DNA of 44,036 bases from an uncultured Oscillospiraceae bacterium. Lineage in GTDB: Bacteria; Bacillota; Clostridia; Oscillospirales; Ruminococcaceae. Where the stretch lies: contig CAKSEC010000018.1 in the NCBI GenBank assembly GCA_934446355.1, positions 1-44,036 on the forward strand, written 5' to 3'. The notes under the pieces are model-generated. The model was not told where the DNA came from. It saw only the letters and a list, made by a program, of their open reading frames with translations, and searched no databases. Position numbers and translations under genes: made by a program. Shown piece after piece: positions 33,788 to 41,541 of this stretch; the first letter of the stretch is position 1; each line of letters starts with the position of its first letter.

Positions 33788-35002
33788 ATGGCGGGTATCT
33801 ATGCGGCAAAGCGTAAGAAAGCCGTTCGTCAGGATTCCGGCACGCAGGAGCAGGATATAAGGCGCCGGCTTATGGAAAATGCCGCAGGCGGCGTCAACCG
33901 CTCGATAAGGAGCGTGGACCCTGTCTATCTTCTGGCGAACAGCTACATAGACTGCTTTGACGCCGTTGGCAAGGAGCGGGCTTCCGCAATGGCGGGCGGG
34001 AAAAAGCCGAACGAGCGAACCGAAGAAAGCGGCGCACGTGAGGGGCTATCTCCAGAAGAGCAGCGCAGCGGCAGTCAGGACGTGCCCCGCGAAGAACGCC
34101 TTACACAGCTGCGGAAAAAGCACGATTCCCCAGAATACGCCCATTCGTCGGCGGAACTGGAGGACGGGGACTTCAAGGACAGGTTCTCGGAGTACGCTTT
34201 CAGGGGCGGCAAGATGGCTTCGGCAGTGATGGCGGGTCAGGGGAAGCAAATGCTCACCCTCAGCCTTGCACGCACGCTCGGCGGCGAGATACCGAACGAC
34301 GTCAGGCAGAAGAAGGTTCTGTCGCAGTCGGCGGTGGAACTTCCGGTAGACAGCACCGTGTCCTCAGTGAAATTCAACCGGCACGCACAGTCGGCGGTCG
34401 GCGTGGTGACTGACGCCATACGTGGTTCGTCCTATTTTCTTGATGTATTCAGGAAGCTGTGCAACGACAGCGGTCAGCTTAAGCAGACGCCTGTCGAACT
34501 GCGCGGGGTGGATACCCTGAAGCAGGTGCTTCCGTTCATGGTCACAGCGGACGACAAGCGGCAGATAGCTGATTACAGAACACGGCTCAAGGCTCTTGAG
34601 GGCGGTAAAACTCCGGGCGAGCAGCGGGCGGCGAAGCTTCTGCGCTCGGCTTTGACAAAGCAGACGGCTGTCATGCGGCGCAAGCAGGCAGAGCAGCGAA
34701 AGTTCATGACGGTGCTAGGTCGTATTCAGTCGAATGCGCAGGAAGCGGAGAGGCTTTTCAGTTCTGACGGCTTTGCTGAAACGGTACTGGAGGACGCTTT
34801 GTCGCTGCTTGAGGACATACCGCCTGAGGGCGGCGGAGATAAGCTGCGAAGCCTGTCCGAGCAGATAGCTGAAGCGGTGACGGATCTCTTTACTGGGCTT
34901 GGGGGCGCAGCCGATGGAACAACAGAAAACGAACAGGAACAGCAGTACTCGTCCGAAGCAGCAGAAACAGCAGCAGAGGACTCAGAGCAGCGGCGTTCCT
35001 GA
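33788..35002 (+). CDS. uncharacterised first protein of the injection-system operon
   Basis: A 404-residue protein of no recognised family. The ATG at 33788 follows CACGGGGGTG by six bases; an upstream GTG in frame is rejected. It is highly charged, with a basic N-terminus (AAKRKKAVRQ), a disordered Glu/Ser/Arg-rich stretch at about 70-125, a helical core from about 130, and a helical region near 290-330 that may be coiled (RLKALEGG...KQAEQRKFM). The C-terminal 35 residues are low-complexity Glu/Ala/Gln. There is no signal peptide or membrane segment. It overlaps the next gene by 89 bases in another frame. The position, first in the operon and before the ATPase, suggests a regulatory, assembly or cargo role. 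Confidence 0.75.
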   Translation: MAGIYAAKRKKAVRQDSGTQEQDIRRRLMENAAGGVNRSIRSVDPVYLLANSYIDCFDAVGKERASAMAGGKKPNERTEESGAREGLSPEEQRSGSQDVPREERLTQLRKKHDSPEYAHSSAELEDGDFKDRFSEYAFRGGKMASAVMAGQGKQMLTLSLARTLGGEIPNDVRQKKVLSQSAVELPVDSTVSSVKFNRHAQSAVGVVTDAIRGSSYFLDVFRKLCNDSGQLKQTPVELRGVDTLKQVLPFMVTADDKRQIADYRTRLKALEGGKTPGEQRAAKLLRSALTKQTAVMRRKQAEQRKFMTVLGRIQSNAQEAERLFSSDGFAETVLEDALSLLEDIPPEGGGDKLRSLSEQIAEAVTDLFTGLGGAADGTTENEQEQQYSSEAAETAAEDSEQRRS

Positions 35003-35285
35003 ATTTGCACAGCCTGAACTTGCGGCTGCTGCAGCGGCAGCGGCGGCGAGAATGACCGGCGTTCCGATGAGTGCGGAGAGCGCAGCGGTGCTCATGGCGG
35101 GCGGGAATCAGCTTATGCTGGGTCTTGCTCAGCGGCACAGCGAGGTTACACCAGAAAGGGCGAGCCTTTGCGGCTTTATGAGTACTACGCCGGAGAATGC
35201 TGCGGAGGTCACGCCGTGGGACGGAGTTCAGCTGCCCGCATTCACTGACGGATATGCCCCGCAGACGGGTCTTGCTGATATCTGA
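34914..35285 (+). CDS. small Gln-rich protein of the injection-system operon
   Basis: A 123-residue protein of no recognised family. The start is ATG 34914, preceded by TTGGGGGCG. It begins inside the previous gene, in a different frame, for 89 bases. Residues 1-35 are rich in Gln, Arg and Lys and look disordered. A run of alanines (AAAAAAAAAR) follows, then a short region with MAGGNQLMLGLAQRHSEVTPERASLCGFMSTTPENAAEVTPWDGVQLPAF-like composition, the same Met/Gly/Ala style as the MAGQGKQMLTLSLA part of the upstream protein. The end GYAPQTGLADI is acidic. Its job is unknown, but it is cotranscribed with the injection-system genes. Confidence 0.65.
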   Translation: MEQQKTNRNSSTRPKQQKQQQRTQSSGVPEFAQPELAAAAAAAAARMTGVPMSAESAAVLMAGGNQLMLGLAQRHSEVTPERASLCGFMSTTPENAAEVTPWDGVQLPAFTDGYAPQTGLADI

Positions 35286-35305
35286 CGAACGTGGAGGGCT
35301 TGCGT

Positions 35306-35704
35306 ATGGGTCTTGCCGGAGTGCTGAGAACTGCCCTCAGGCTGAACGGGCTGGAGTTCATCGAGGAAAACGGCGCTTTCCACATGACGATGGTCGGCGG
35401 AAGCAGGCGTTGGCGGTGCTATATTGCGGCGCAGGGAGATTTTCTGCTGTGCTGCGCTCAGTTCCCGTGGAGGGTGAGCGGCGGCTTGAATACGCTGCGG
35501 GCTTTGAATGCGCTGAATGCGACCCTTGCGGACGGCTGCCTGATGGTTCGGGACGAGCACGTAATGCTCCGGCTCGGCTGCGAGGTCTGGGACGCCGTGA
35601 CGGCGGGCGAATGCGCTGTGCGGTTGCTCAAACGCTGCGGCGGCGAGGTTTGCGGCCTGTGGGACAGAATATACTCTGCGGCTGAGGTGGAAAATGAGCT
35701 TTGA
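35306..35704 (+). CDS. small YbjN or secretion-chaperone-like protein
   Basis: A 132-residue protein. The start is ATG 35306, eight bases after GGAGG; a GTG at 35291 overlaps that site and is rejected. The alternating strands (FIEENGAFHMTMV, RRWRCYIAAQGDFLLCCAQF) followed by a helix (LNTLRALNALNATLADG) and two further strands (CLMVRDEHVMLRLGCEV) are in the order of the YbjN fold, which is also that of type III secretion chaperones. The similarity is by pattern only. It overlaps the AAA+ gene by 11 bases and is therefore translationally coupled to it. A chaperone for cargo or for an injection-system subunit would fit. Confidence 0.65.
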   Translation: MGLAGVLRTALRLNGLEFIEENGAFHMTMVGGSRRWRCYIAAQGDFLLCCAQFPWRVSGGLNTLRALNALNATLADGCLMVRDEHVMLRLGCEVWDAVTAGECAVRLLKRCGGEVCGLWDRIYSAAEVENEL

Positions 35705-37856
35705 TTATTCAAAAGCCGGGATACGCTTTGACGACAAGGAAGATCTGCTGAAATGCTTCTCAGATATCCTTGATCTTCATATATATTACAATTACAAATA
35801 CCACCTGTGGGTGAGCCCGAATAACAACATTCAGGGAATGCTCGGCGTAGTGGTCACAAGAGAAGAGTTTGAAAACGGACTTCTTCGTGCCGCAGACACC
35901 AGAGCCTACAGCAGGATAGAGCCGGACGAAGCGGAGGAACTCGACGACCTGAGAGAGTACTTTTTCGGCAGGGTCGACGCTTCGCTGGAGCACGGCGGCG
36001 ATTTCCCGATGTTCGGCGTACTGAGGGCATTCAGACTGGACGGGTTCAGCTTTCTTGTTATGCTGACGCTTCTTTGCTGCGAGATAAACCGCAGGTATGA
36101 GAAGCTGTTTGCTTATCTGCAGGACGACATCTCCAAAAAGCTGCCGACCGCTGACACGCTGATAAGGCTGTGGGCAGGTCCCGGTGAGAGTGTTGACAGC
36201 TATTACCGGTTCTTTTCGGGACAGGGAGTTATCTCAAAGTATCTCTGCGAGCCGCAGGAGGGCAGCCTGTGTTCAAGGCAGCTGCGGCTGTGCGCTCCGC
36301 TGGTCAGGTTCCTGACAGGCGGCGGCTGCGGGTACGAGATTTACCGCCGCAACGACGAACTCAGACCGGTGCGCATACTTGGCGATATAACCGAGCGTGC
36401 GGCGATGGCTGTGCGGCGTTCAGCAGTGGGCGCTCCGCTGATATTGTGCTTTGTCGGCAAGCCCGGCAGCGGCAGAAGATTTCAGGTGAAGCACTGCGCA
36501 GGGCAGTCCGGCGAGGACGTGGTTTTCGTTCCGGCAGCGGAACTAGCCGCTTCCGACGATGCAGGAGCATTGCTCAGGCGTGCGATATGCAGCGCTGCGC
36601 CGATGGGTGCGGCGATATGCGTGACTGATATCCACCTGCTTTTCGAGGAGGAGCACCGTGCAAGGCTCTCGGAGATATCCGCCGAGCTTTCCGACAGGGA
36701 GCACTACTTCGGAAGCCACATATATATCACCTCAGAGCAGAAATGGCAGACCGGCACGCCGGACGGCGATACTCTGCTGCTGACGCTGGAACTGCCGGAT
36801 ACCGACGAGGATCAGCGGCTGACGCTCTGGCAGGACGCCCTTTCGGGGCTCACGCTGAACGAGGAGATAGACCCCGCTGAGATGGCGGCGAAATTCCGGT
36901 TCACTCCGGGACAGGTCTATGGCGCAGCGCAGCGTGCTGCGGAACTTTCCGAGATCTCCGGCGGTGGAGTCGTATCCCCGCAGCTTCTTCACGAAAGCTG
37001 CTACGATCAGGTGGTGGTCGGGCTGAACACGCTCGCTTCACCGATAAAGCCTGCGTATAGCTGGGAGGACTTAGTGCTTCCCGAATCAGAGGTAAGGCTG
37101 CTGAAAAGCGCCTGCGACCATGTGCGGTTCAGGCATAAGGTATACACCGAGTGGGGATTCTCGAAAAAGGCGGCTTACGGCAGGGGACTGTCGGTGCTGT
37201 TCTCAGGCCCTCCGGGTACTGGAAAGACTATGGCGGCGCAGGTGCTGACGAATCAGCTTCATATGCAGCTTTTCAAGGTGCAGCTTTCGCAGGTGGTCAG
37301 CAAGTACATAGGCGAGACCGAAAAGAACCTGCGGCGTGTGTTCACCGAAGCAAAGAATGCGAACTGCGTGCTTTTCTTCGACGAAACCGACGCACTGTTC
37401 GGAAAGCGTTCCGAGGTCAAGGACTCCCACGACCGCCACGCAAATATCGAGACCGCATATCTGCTTCAGCAGATGGAGGAATACGACGGCGTGGTGCTGA
37501 TGGCGACCAACCTGCTGCAGAACATCGACGAGGCGTTCATGCGGCGAATAAGCTTTGTGATAACCTTTCCTTTTCCGGACGTTCCCACAAGGAAGCGGCT
37601 CTGGGAAAAGATACTCGACGCCGGCGCACCGCTCGGCTTTATAGATTACGACTTCCTTGCCGCAAACTTCAAGATGGCGGGAGGAAACATCAAGAACTGC
37701 GTGATACACGCGGCGTTTCTGGCGGCGCAGGAAAACTCGCCGATAGAGATGAAACACCTGCTGACGGGCATAGTCAATGAGCAGCGCAAGAACAACACAG
37801 TCGTGCTGCGTGACGACCTGAAGCAGTATGCCGACCTTATATTCGGCACGGAATGA
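35694..37856 (+). CDS. AAA+ ATPase of the contractile injection system (Afp15-like)
   Basis: A 720-residue ATPase. An N-terminal helical domain (about 1-230) is followed by a degenerate P-loop module with GKPGSGRR (255-262, Arg in place of the usual Thr/Ser after the Lys position) and no clear Walker B. The second module is a full AAA+ domain: GPPGTGKT (505-512), LFFDETDALFG (Walker B, DETD at 563-566), MATNLLQNIDEAFMRR (sensor 1 and arginine finger), and FPFPDVPTRKRLW (sensor 2 region). ATPases of this type are the hallmark gene of extracellular contractile injection systems (Afp15/Pvc15) and act in assembly. It overlaps the previous gene and precedes the sheath gene by 145 bp. Confidence 0.92.
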   Translation: MSFDYSKAGIRFDDKEDLLKCFSDILDLHIYYNYKYHLWVSPNNNIQGMLGVVVTREEFENGLLRAADTRAYSRIEPDEAEELDDLREYFFGRVDASLEHGGDFPMFGVLRAFRLDGFSFLVMLTLLCCEINRRYEKLFAYLQDDISKKLPTADTLIRLWAGPGESVDSYYRFFSGQGVISKYLCEPQEGSLCSRQLRLCAPLVRFLTGGGCGYEIYRRNDELRPVRILGDITERAAMAVRRSAVGAPLILCFVGKPGSGRRFQVKHCAGQSGEDVVFVPAAELAASDDAGALLRRAICSAAPMGAAICVTDIHLLFEEEHRARLSEISAELSDREHYFGSHIYITSEQKWQTGTPDGDTLLLTLELPDTDEDQRLTLWQDALSGLTLNEEIDPAEMAAKFRFTPGQVYGAAQRAAELSEISGGGVVSPQLLHESCYDQVVVGLNTLASPIKPAYSWEDLVLPESEVRLLKSACDHVRFRHKVYTEWGFSKKAAYGRGLSVLFSGPPGTGKTMAAQVLTNQLHMQLFKVQLSQVVSKYIGETEKNLRRVFTEAKNANCVLFFDETDALFGKRSEVKDSHDRHANIETAYLLQQMEEYDGVVLMATNLLQNIDEAFMRRISFVITFPFPDVPTRKRLWEKILDAGAPLGFIDYDFLAANFKMAGGNIKNCVIHAAFLAAQENSPIEMKHLLTGIVNEQRKNNTVVLRDDLKQYADLIFGTE

Positions 37857-37943
37857 CGGTTAGAAGATCCCACGGGATTTCTATACAGAAGCACCTGAAC
37901 GGTCTGCTTTGCGGATATTCGGGACTTCACAAAATTTTTTGAG

Positions 37944-37981
37944 AGGAGGCACTGATTTTCTTGCAGTTGCAGTGCGCCTGA
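37944..37981 (+). promoter_or_regulatory. orphan ribosome binding site and six-codon frame before the sheath gene
   Basis: AGGAGG (37944-37949) is the strongest such site in the region but is 52 bases before the sheath ATG. It faces a six-codon frame, TTG CAG TTG CAG TGC GCC TGA (37961-37981), whose stop runs into AAAAGGAAA, the site used by the sheath gene. Leader-peptide coupling is possible. Confidence 0.3.
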
Positions 37982-38001
37982 AAAGGAAATCAGAAACAGT
38001 T

Positions 38002-39768
38002 ATGCCAGAGTATTTATCCCCCGGTGTTTATGTTGAGGAATACGAGTCGGGCGCAGTTCCCATGGAAGGCGTCGGCACAAGCACAGCAGGCTTCATCGGA
38101 CTTGCGGAAAAGGGTGACGTCATCGGAAAGCCGCAGCTTGTGACCAGCTTCAGCGACTATGTGCGCATTTTCGGCGGCTATCTTTCCGAAACCAAGTTTG
38201 GTGACAAGCGTTATCTGCCCTATGCGGTAGAGCATTTCTTCATCAACGGCGGTTCAAGGGCTTTCGTAATGAGAGTTTGCCCCGCTGACGCTAAGTGTGC
38301 TGCCACCAAGAGCGATTCTGCGCTGAGTTTTACAGCAAAGAATCCCGGCGAATGGGGCAACCGTGTTAAGGTCACAGTATCTCCCGTATCCCGTGTAAAG
38401 ACGCAGGTCTATGAGGTAGAGGGCAACAGCGCTACAGTACGCAGCATCGACGGCTTCAACATCGGCGACGTTGTCGAGTTTGCCGACGGAAAGACCTCTG
38501 TTTACAACAAGATCACCGCTATCGAGGAAAAGACCATCACTTTCGAGAATCCGGTCAACCCCTCCATCATCGACAAGAGCCTTGTTCCCACAAAGTTCAT
38601 CAAGTCCAGCGAGATCGATGTATCCGTAAAGTACGGCGACGTCAAGGAGGACTACCTGTTCGTATCCCTGAACACTGAGTCTGCGGATTACATCTGCTCC
38701 AGAATGTCCAGAAGCGAACTGGTAACAGTTGAAGTTGCTGCAGTAAAGGCTGCACCCAAGCCCGCTGACAACAAGGACAAGAAGGACGCTCCCGCTGCTC
38801 CCGCAGCTTCCGGCATTGCCGCTCCGTTTGAGGCAGTCGGCGGCAAGGGCGACGCAATGGTGCTCCAGCTTACCGGCGGTACCGACGGCAATGCAGCAGG
38901 CATTTCCGCAGGCGATTACATAGGTTCTGACGGCGGCCCCGGCAAGCGTACAGGTATTCAGGCGTTCATCGAGAATGCTGACGTAAGCATCATGTCCGTT
39001 CCCGGTATCACCATTCCTGAGGTACAGATGTCCCTTATCGCACACTGCGAGAACATGAAGAACAGATTTGCTGTTCTGGATATGCCTAAGGACAGGAAAA
39101 AGACTGACGAACTTCTTGAATACCGTGATATGTTTGATTCCAGCTACGCTGCATTCTATCACCCGTGGGTACAGATCTTCGACCCGCTTTCCAAGAAGAA
39201 CATCATCGCACCGCCTTCCGGCTCTGTAGTAGGTATCTATGCACGCACTGACAACTCCGTGGGCGTACATAAGGCACCCGCAAACGAGGTCGTAAGAGCC
39301 TGCACAGGACTTGCCTGCAGCTATAACACCGCTGAGCAGGATCTGCTGAACCCCAAGGGCGTGAACCTTATCCGTTCCTTCCCCGGCAGAGGTATCAGAG
39401 TATGGGGCGCAAGAACAGCTTCCTCCAACGCTACATGGAAGTATGTCAATGTACGCCGTCTGTTCATCTATCTGGAGGAGTCCATCAGGGCAAACACCAA
39501 CTGGGTAGTATTCGAGCCGAACACCGAGGCTCTGTGGGGCAGAGTAAAGAGGACTGTAGAAATGTTCCTCGCAAGCACATGGAGAAGCGGCGCACTTGCC
39601 GGCACATCTCCTTCCGAAGCATTCTTTGTTGACATCGGCCGCAGCACAATGACTCAGGACGATATCGACAACGGCAGACTGATCTGCGTTATCGGCGCAG
39701 CACCTGTAAAGCCCGCTGAGTTCGTAATATTCAGGATCGGTCAGTACACCAGCGAGAGCAACGGTTGA
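38002..39768 (+). CDS. contractile tail sheath protein
   Basis: Forms the sheath that contracts to drive the inner tube. It has 588 residues. The N-terminus MPEYLSPGVYVEEYESG...GVGTSTAGFIGLAEKG and the C-terminal domain (RGIRVWGARTAS, YVNVRRLFIYLEESI, NTEALWGRVKRTVEMFL, SPSEAFFV, RLICVIGAAPVKPAEFVIFR) are classic for sheaths of T4 gp18, Afp and R-type systems. An Ala/Pro/Lys-rich linker near residues 250-275 precedes an exposed insert. ATG 38002 is chosen for the conserved N-terminus; its site AAGGAAA is 13 bases away. Ala codons are mostly GCA/GCT rather than GCG as in the ATPase gene, as in highly expressed genes. Confidence 0.96.
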   Translation: MPEYLSPGVYVEEYESGAVPMEGVGTSTAGFIGLAEKGDVIGKPQLVTSFSDYVRIFGGYLSETKFGDKRYLPYAVEHFFINGGSRAFVMRVCPADAKCAATKSDSALSFTAKNPGEWGNRVKVTVSPVSRVKTQVYEVEGNSATVRSIDGFNIGDVVEFADGKTSVYNKITAIEEKTITFENPVNPSIIDKSLVPTKFIKSSEIDVSVKYGDVKEDYLFVSLNTESADYICSRMSRSELVTVEVAAVKAAPKPADNKDKKDAPAAPAASGIAAPFEAVGGKGDAMVLQLTGGTDGNAAGISAGDYIGSDGGPGKRTGIQAFIENADVSIMSVPGITIPEVQMSLIAHCENMKNRFAVLDMPKDRKKTDELLEYRDMFDSSYAAFYHPWVQIFDPLSKKNIIAPPSGSVVGIYARTDNSVGVHKAPANEVVRACTGLACSYNTAEQDLLNPKGVNLIRSFPGRGIRVWGARTASSNATWKYVNVRRLFIYLEESIRANTNWVVFEPNTEALWGRVKRTVEMFLASTWRSGALAGTSPSEAFFVDIGRSTMTQDDIDNGRLICVIGAAPVKPAEFVIFRIGQYTSESNG

Positions 39769-39794
39769 TTTTTTTAGGAAAGGAATGAGAGTAA

Positions 39795-40283
39795 ATGCCG
39801 GACATTAGATATCCGTTTAAGAATTTCAGGTACAAGGTCGAGTTTAACGGCACAGAGGCTGCAGGATTCAGCGAGGTTTCTGGCGCAGACATCTCTGTTG
39901 ATGTCATCGAATACAGAGAGGGCAACGAGGTGCGCACTACTCCCAGAAAGCTTGCCGGACTGACCAAATACGGCAACATCACCCTCAAGTGGGGCGTTAT
40001 CGGCTCTATGGAGATGATGACATGGCTGCATTCTGTGGCTTCTGACAACACCTCCGGCCCGACCGGTATCGAGCGCAAGACCATCACCATCAAGCTGCTT
40101 GACGAAACAGGCACAGAGGGTCCAAGCTGGGAGATCATCAACGCATGGCCTACCCATTATTCCGCTCCCGACCTCAGCGGTCTTGGCGGAGAAGTAGCCA
40201 TTGAAACGCTTGAGATCTGCCACGAGGGCGTGAACAGGATCGACGGTGCGTCAACTGACGCCGCAACTCCTTCTGAGAACTGA
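39795..40283 (+). CDS. inner tube protein (gp19-like)
   Basis: Ring-forming subunit of the inner tube, 162 residues. DIRYPFKNFRYKVEFNGTEA, GFSEVSGADISVDVIEYREG, the TKYGNITLKWGV strand and MMTWLHSVASD match the phage tail tube family of T4 gp19 and Afp1. The ribosome binding site AAAGGAATGAG precedes the ATG by 5-6 bases. It follows the sheath by 26 bp, the usual order in these systems. The codon style is like the sheath gene. The gene is followed by a 230-bp gap with strong RNA structure before the next gene. Confidence 0.95.
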   Translation: MPDIRYPFKNFRYKVEFNGTEAAGFSEVSGADISVDVIEYREGNEVRTTPRKLAGLTKYGNITLKWGVIGSMEMMTWLHSVASDNTSGPTGIERKTITIKLLDETGTEGPSWEIINAWPTHYSAPDLSGLGGEVAIETLEICHEGVNRIDGASTDAATPSEN

Positions 40284-40352
40284 TAGCAGGAGTTTCCGGG
40301 CGGAGCAGGTTTCCGTTCGTCTGAGGGCGTAAGCCCTTATCCACAACATATC

Positions 40353-40391
40353 CGCCGTCGGTTCTTCGGGCATTCCGATGAGCCGATGGCG
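40353..40391 (+). promoter_or_regulatory. intercistronic stem-loop after the tube gene
   Basis: CGCCGTCGG (40353-40361) pairs with CCGATGGCG (40383-40391), nine pairs with one G-T. An inner TCGG-gcatt-CCGA hairpin (40366-40378) sits within. A smaller AGGGC-GTAA-GCCCT hairpin lies at about 40324-40337. The following TGATTTGGTTT is weakly T-rich. It may be an attenuating or mRNA-stabilising element that raises sheath and tube output relative to downstream genes. A 50-codon frame (40378-40530) also crosses this gap but has no ribosome binding site. Confidence 0.5.
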
Positions 40392-40513
40392 TGATTTGGT
40401 TTATTCAGGCAACTTGGGAAATGCTGAACAGAACAATATGGCTGCATTCAGCAGTCAGTTTCTGCTGTACAGCAAGTCCCATAAAAGTATTCAACAACAG
40501 GTCGGAGGAAAGA

Positions 40514-40879
40514 ATGAGCTTTCAGACTGAATTTGAATTTGAACTCCCCAGAGGCTACGTTGACCAGAACGGCGAAGTACACAAAAGAGGTGTGATGCGT
40601 CTGGCGACTGCCGCTGATGAAATAATGCCGCTGCGTGACCCGAGAGTGCAGCAGAATCCTGGCTATCTGACGGTGATACTGCTGTCACGTGTCGTTACGA
40701 AGCTTGGAACGCTGCAGGCGATAAACAACCGCGTCATTGAGAATCTTTTCACGATAGACATGGCGTATCTACAGGATATGTACCAGCGGATAAATATGCA
40801 GGACGTGCCCTCCTACAAGGTGGTATGCCCGCACTGCAACAGGGAATTTGACCTTCCGCTGGATTTTTTAGAAAGGTAG
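40514..40879 (+). CDS. tail-assembly protein of the injection system (zero-frame product)
   Basis: A 121-residue protein, start ATG 40514 after TCGGAGGAAAG. It begins SFQTEFEFELPRGYVDQNGE and continues RGVMRLATAADEIMPLRDPR and LTVILLSRVVTKLG, a pattern I associate with the small tail-assembly proteins beside tubes in contractile systems of Streptomyces and cyanobacteria. The C-terminus has CPHC followed by NREFDLPLDFLER, a half zinc knuckle. The last codons GAT TTT TTA form a slippery heptamer in phase, so some ribosomes are predicted to shift into the next frame and make a 184-residue product. It would correspond functionally to a phage tail-assembly chaperone. Confidence 0.88.
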   Translation: MSFQTEFEFELPRGYVDQNGEVHKRGVMRLATAADEIMPLRDPRVQQNPGYLTVILLSRVVTKLGTLQAINNRVIENLFTIDMAYLQDMYQRINMQDVPSYKVVCPHCNREFDLPLDFLER

Positions 40880-40910
40880 AGCTGTCGTTATATCCCGAAG
40901 ACAAGCTCTA
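40864..40910 (+). other. predicted programmed -1 ribosomal frameshift signal
   Basis: The heptamer T TTT TTA (40864-40870) is in the zero frame of the tail-assembly gene with the phase needed for -1 slippage. A 6-nt spacer GAAAGG follows. A stem then starts exactly at the zero-frame stop: TAGAGCT GTC (40877-40886) pairs with GAC a AGCTCTA (40900-40910), ten pairs with one bulged A. The -1 frame is open through 41064. An alternative is reinitiation at CTG 40882, five bases after the site-like AAAGG. Confidence 0.75.
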
Positions 40911-41067
40911 TGAGGAAATGACTTTTCTGGGATATTATCTTCACTGGGCGCATGACGACCTGATGGACCTCGATCACCGTGAACGCCGCAGGTGGTGCAG
41001 CAGTGTATCGCAGATAAACAAGAAACTCAGCGGTCAGAAAGAGAAGAAGAATATTTTCGAGAAGTAA
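40870..41067 (+). CDS. DUF6760-like -1 frame extension
   Basis: A 65-codon frame, stop TAA at 41065-41067, reading RKVELSLYPEDKLYEEMTFL, then GYYLHWAHDDLMDLDHRERR and a charged helical end KKNIFEK. The YPEDKLYEE...HW...LDHRERRRW pattern matches small DUF6760-type proteins found in contractile injection loci. There is no ATG, GTG or TTG before the conserved part; the first ATG (40918) would remove YPEDKLYEE. It is therefore annotated as the C-terminal half of a frameshift fusion with the tail-assembly protein (119 + 65 residues), or as a separate protein starting at the rare CTG 40882. The gene for the second tube protein begins 12 bases later. Confidence 0.8.
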   Translation, partial: RKVELSLYPEDKLYEEMTFLGYYLHWAHDDLMDLDHRERRRWCSSVSQINKKLSGQKEKKNIFEK

Positions 41068-41079
41068 GGGGGCAGAGCA

Positions 41080-41505
41080 ATGGGACGAGAATACACGAAC
41101 GGCGGTAATTTCAAGGTGCTTATCCCGCCGATAGAACTCACCGGAAACTTTGCTTCTGTATCGGGACTTGAGGCAGAGTTGGTGTGCGAGGAATATGTCG
41201 AGGGCGGCTCTTTTCACCCGGTATATCTTGCTAAGGAACTGAAATACAGCAGGATAGTCCTGCAGAGAGGCTCTGCGACTGCCGAGCCGCTGTCGTACTG
41301 GTTCGACACGGTAAGGCTCGGAATAAACGTGAAATATCCGATGATCATTTGGATGATGGACAATTCAGGCAAGCCGATAAAGATATGGACAGTGCTCGAC
41401 ACTATGCCGGTGAAGCTTGATTATGGAACGCTCAACGCAATGAGCGGCAATGTTTCGCTCACCACAGTCGAGCTTATCCACGGAGAAATACTTACGATAA
41501 TGTAG
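41080..41505 (+). CDS. second gp19-like tube protein (tube initiator type)
   Basis: A 141-residue protein with the tube fold: NFKVLIPPIELTGNFASVSG, VCEEYVEGGSFHPVYLAKEL, YSRIVLQRGS and a final MSGNVSLTTVELIHGEI. It is shorter and more divergent than the main tube protein, as expected for the Afp5-type subunit that joins the tube to the baseplate. AAGGGGGCAGAG precedes the ATG. Codon use is back to the GC-rich style of the ATPase gene. It lies between the frameshift pair and the long repeat protein. Confidence 0.9.
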   Translation: MGREYTNGGNFKVLIPPIELTGNFASVSGLEAELVCEEYVEGGSFHPVYLAKELKYSRIVLQRGSATAEPLSYWFDTVRLGINVKYPMIIWMMDNSGKPIKIWTVLDTMPVKLDYGTLNAMSGNVSLTTVELIHGEILTIM

Positions 41506-41541
41506 CCTGCAGGCTGAGAAAGATGAAAGGGGGGAAGCAGT

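Noticed and set aside
40378..40530. A 50-codon frame between the tube and tail-assembly genes
   Set aside because: Its ATG sits inside the stem-loop at 40353-40391 and no ribosome binding site precedes it. Third-position composition differs from neighbouring genes. Kept only as a note in the findings.
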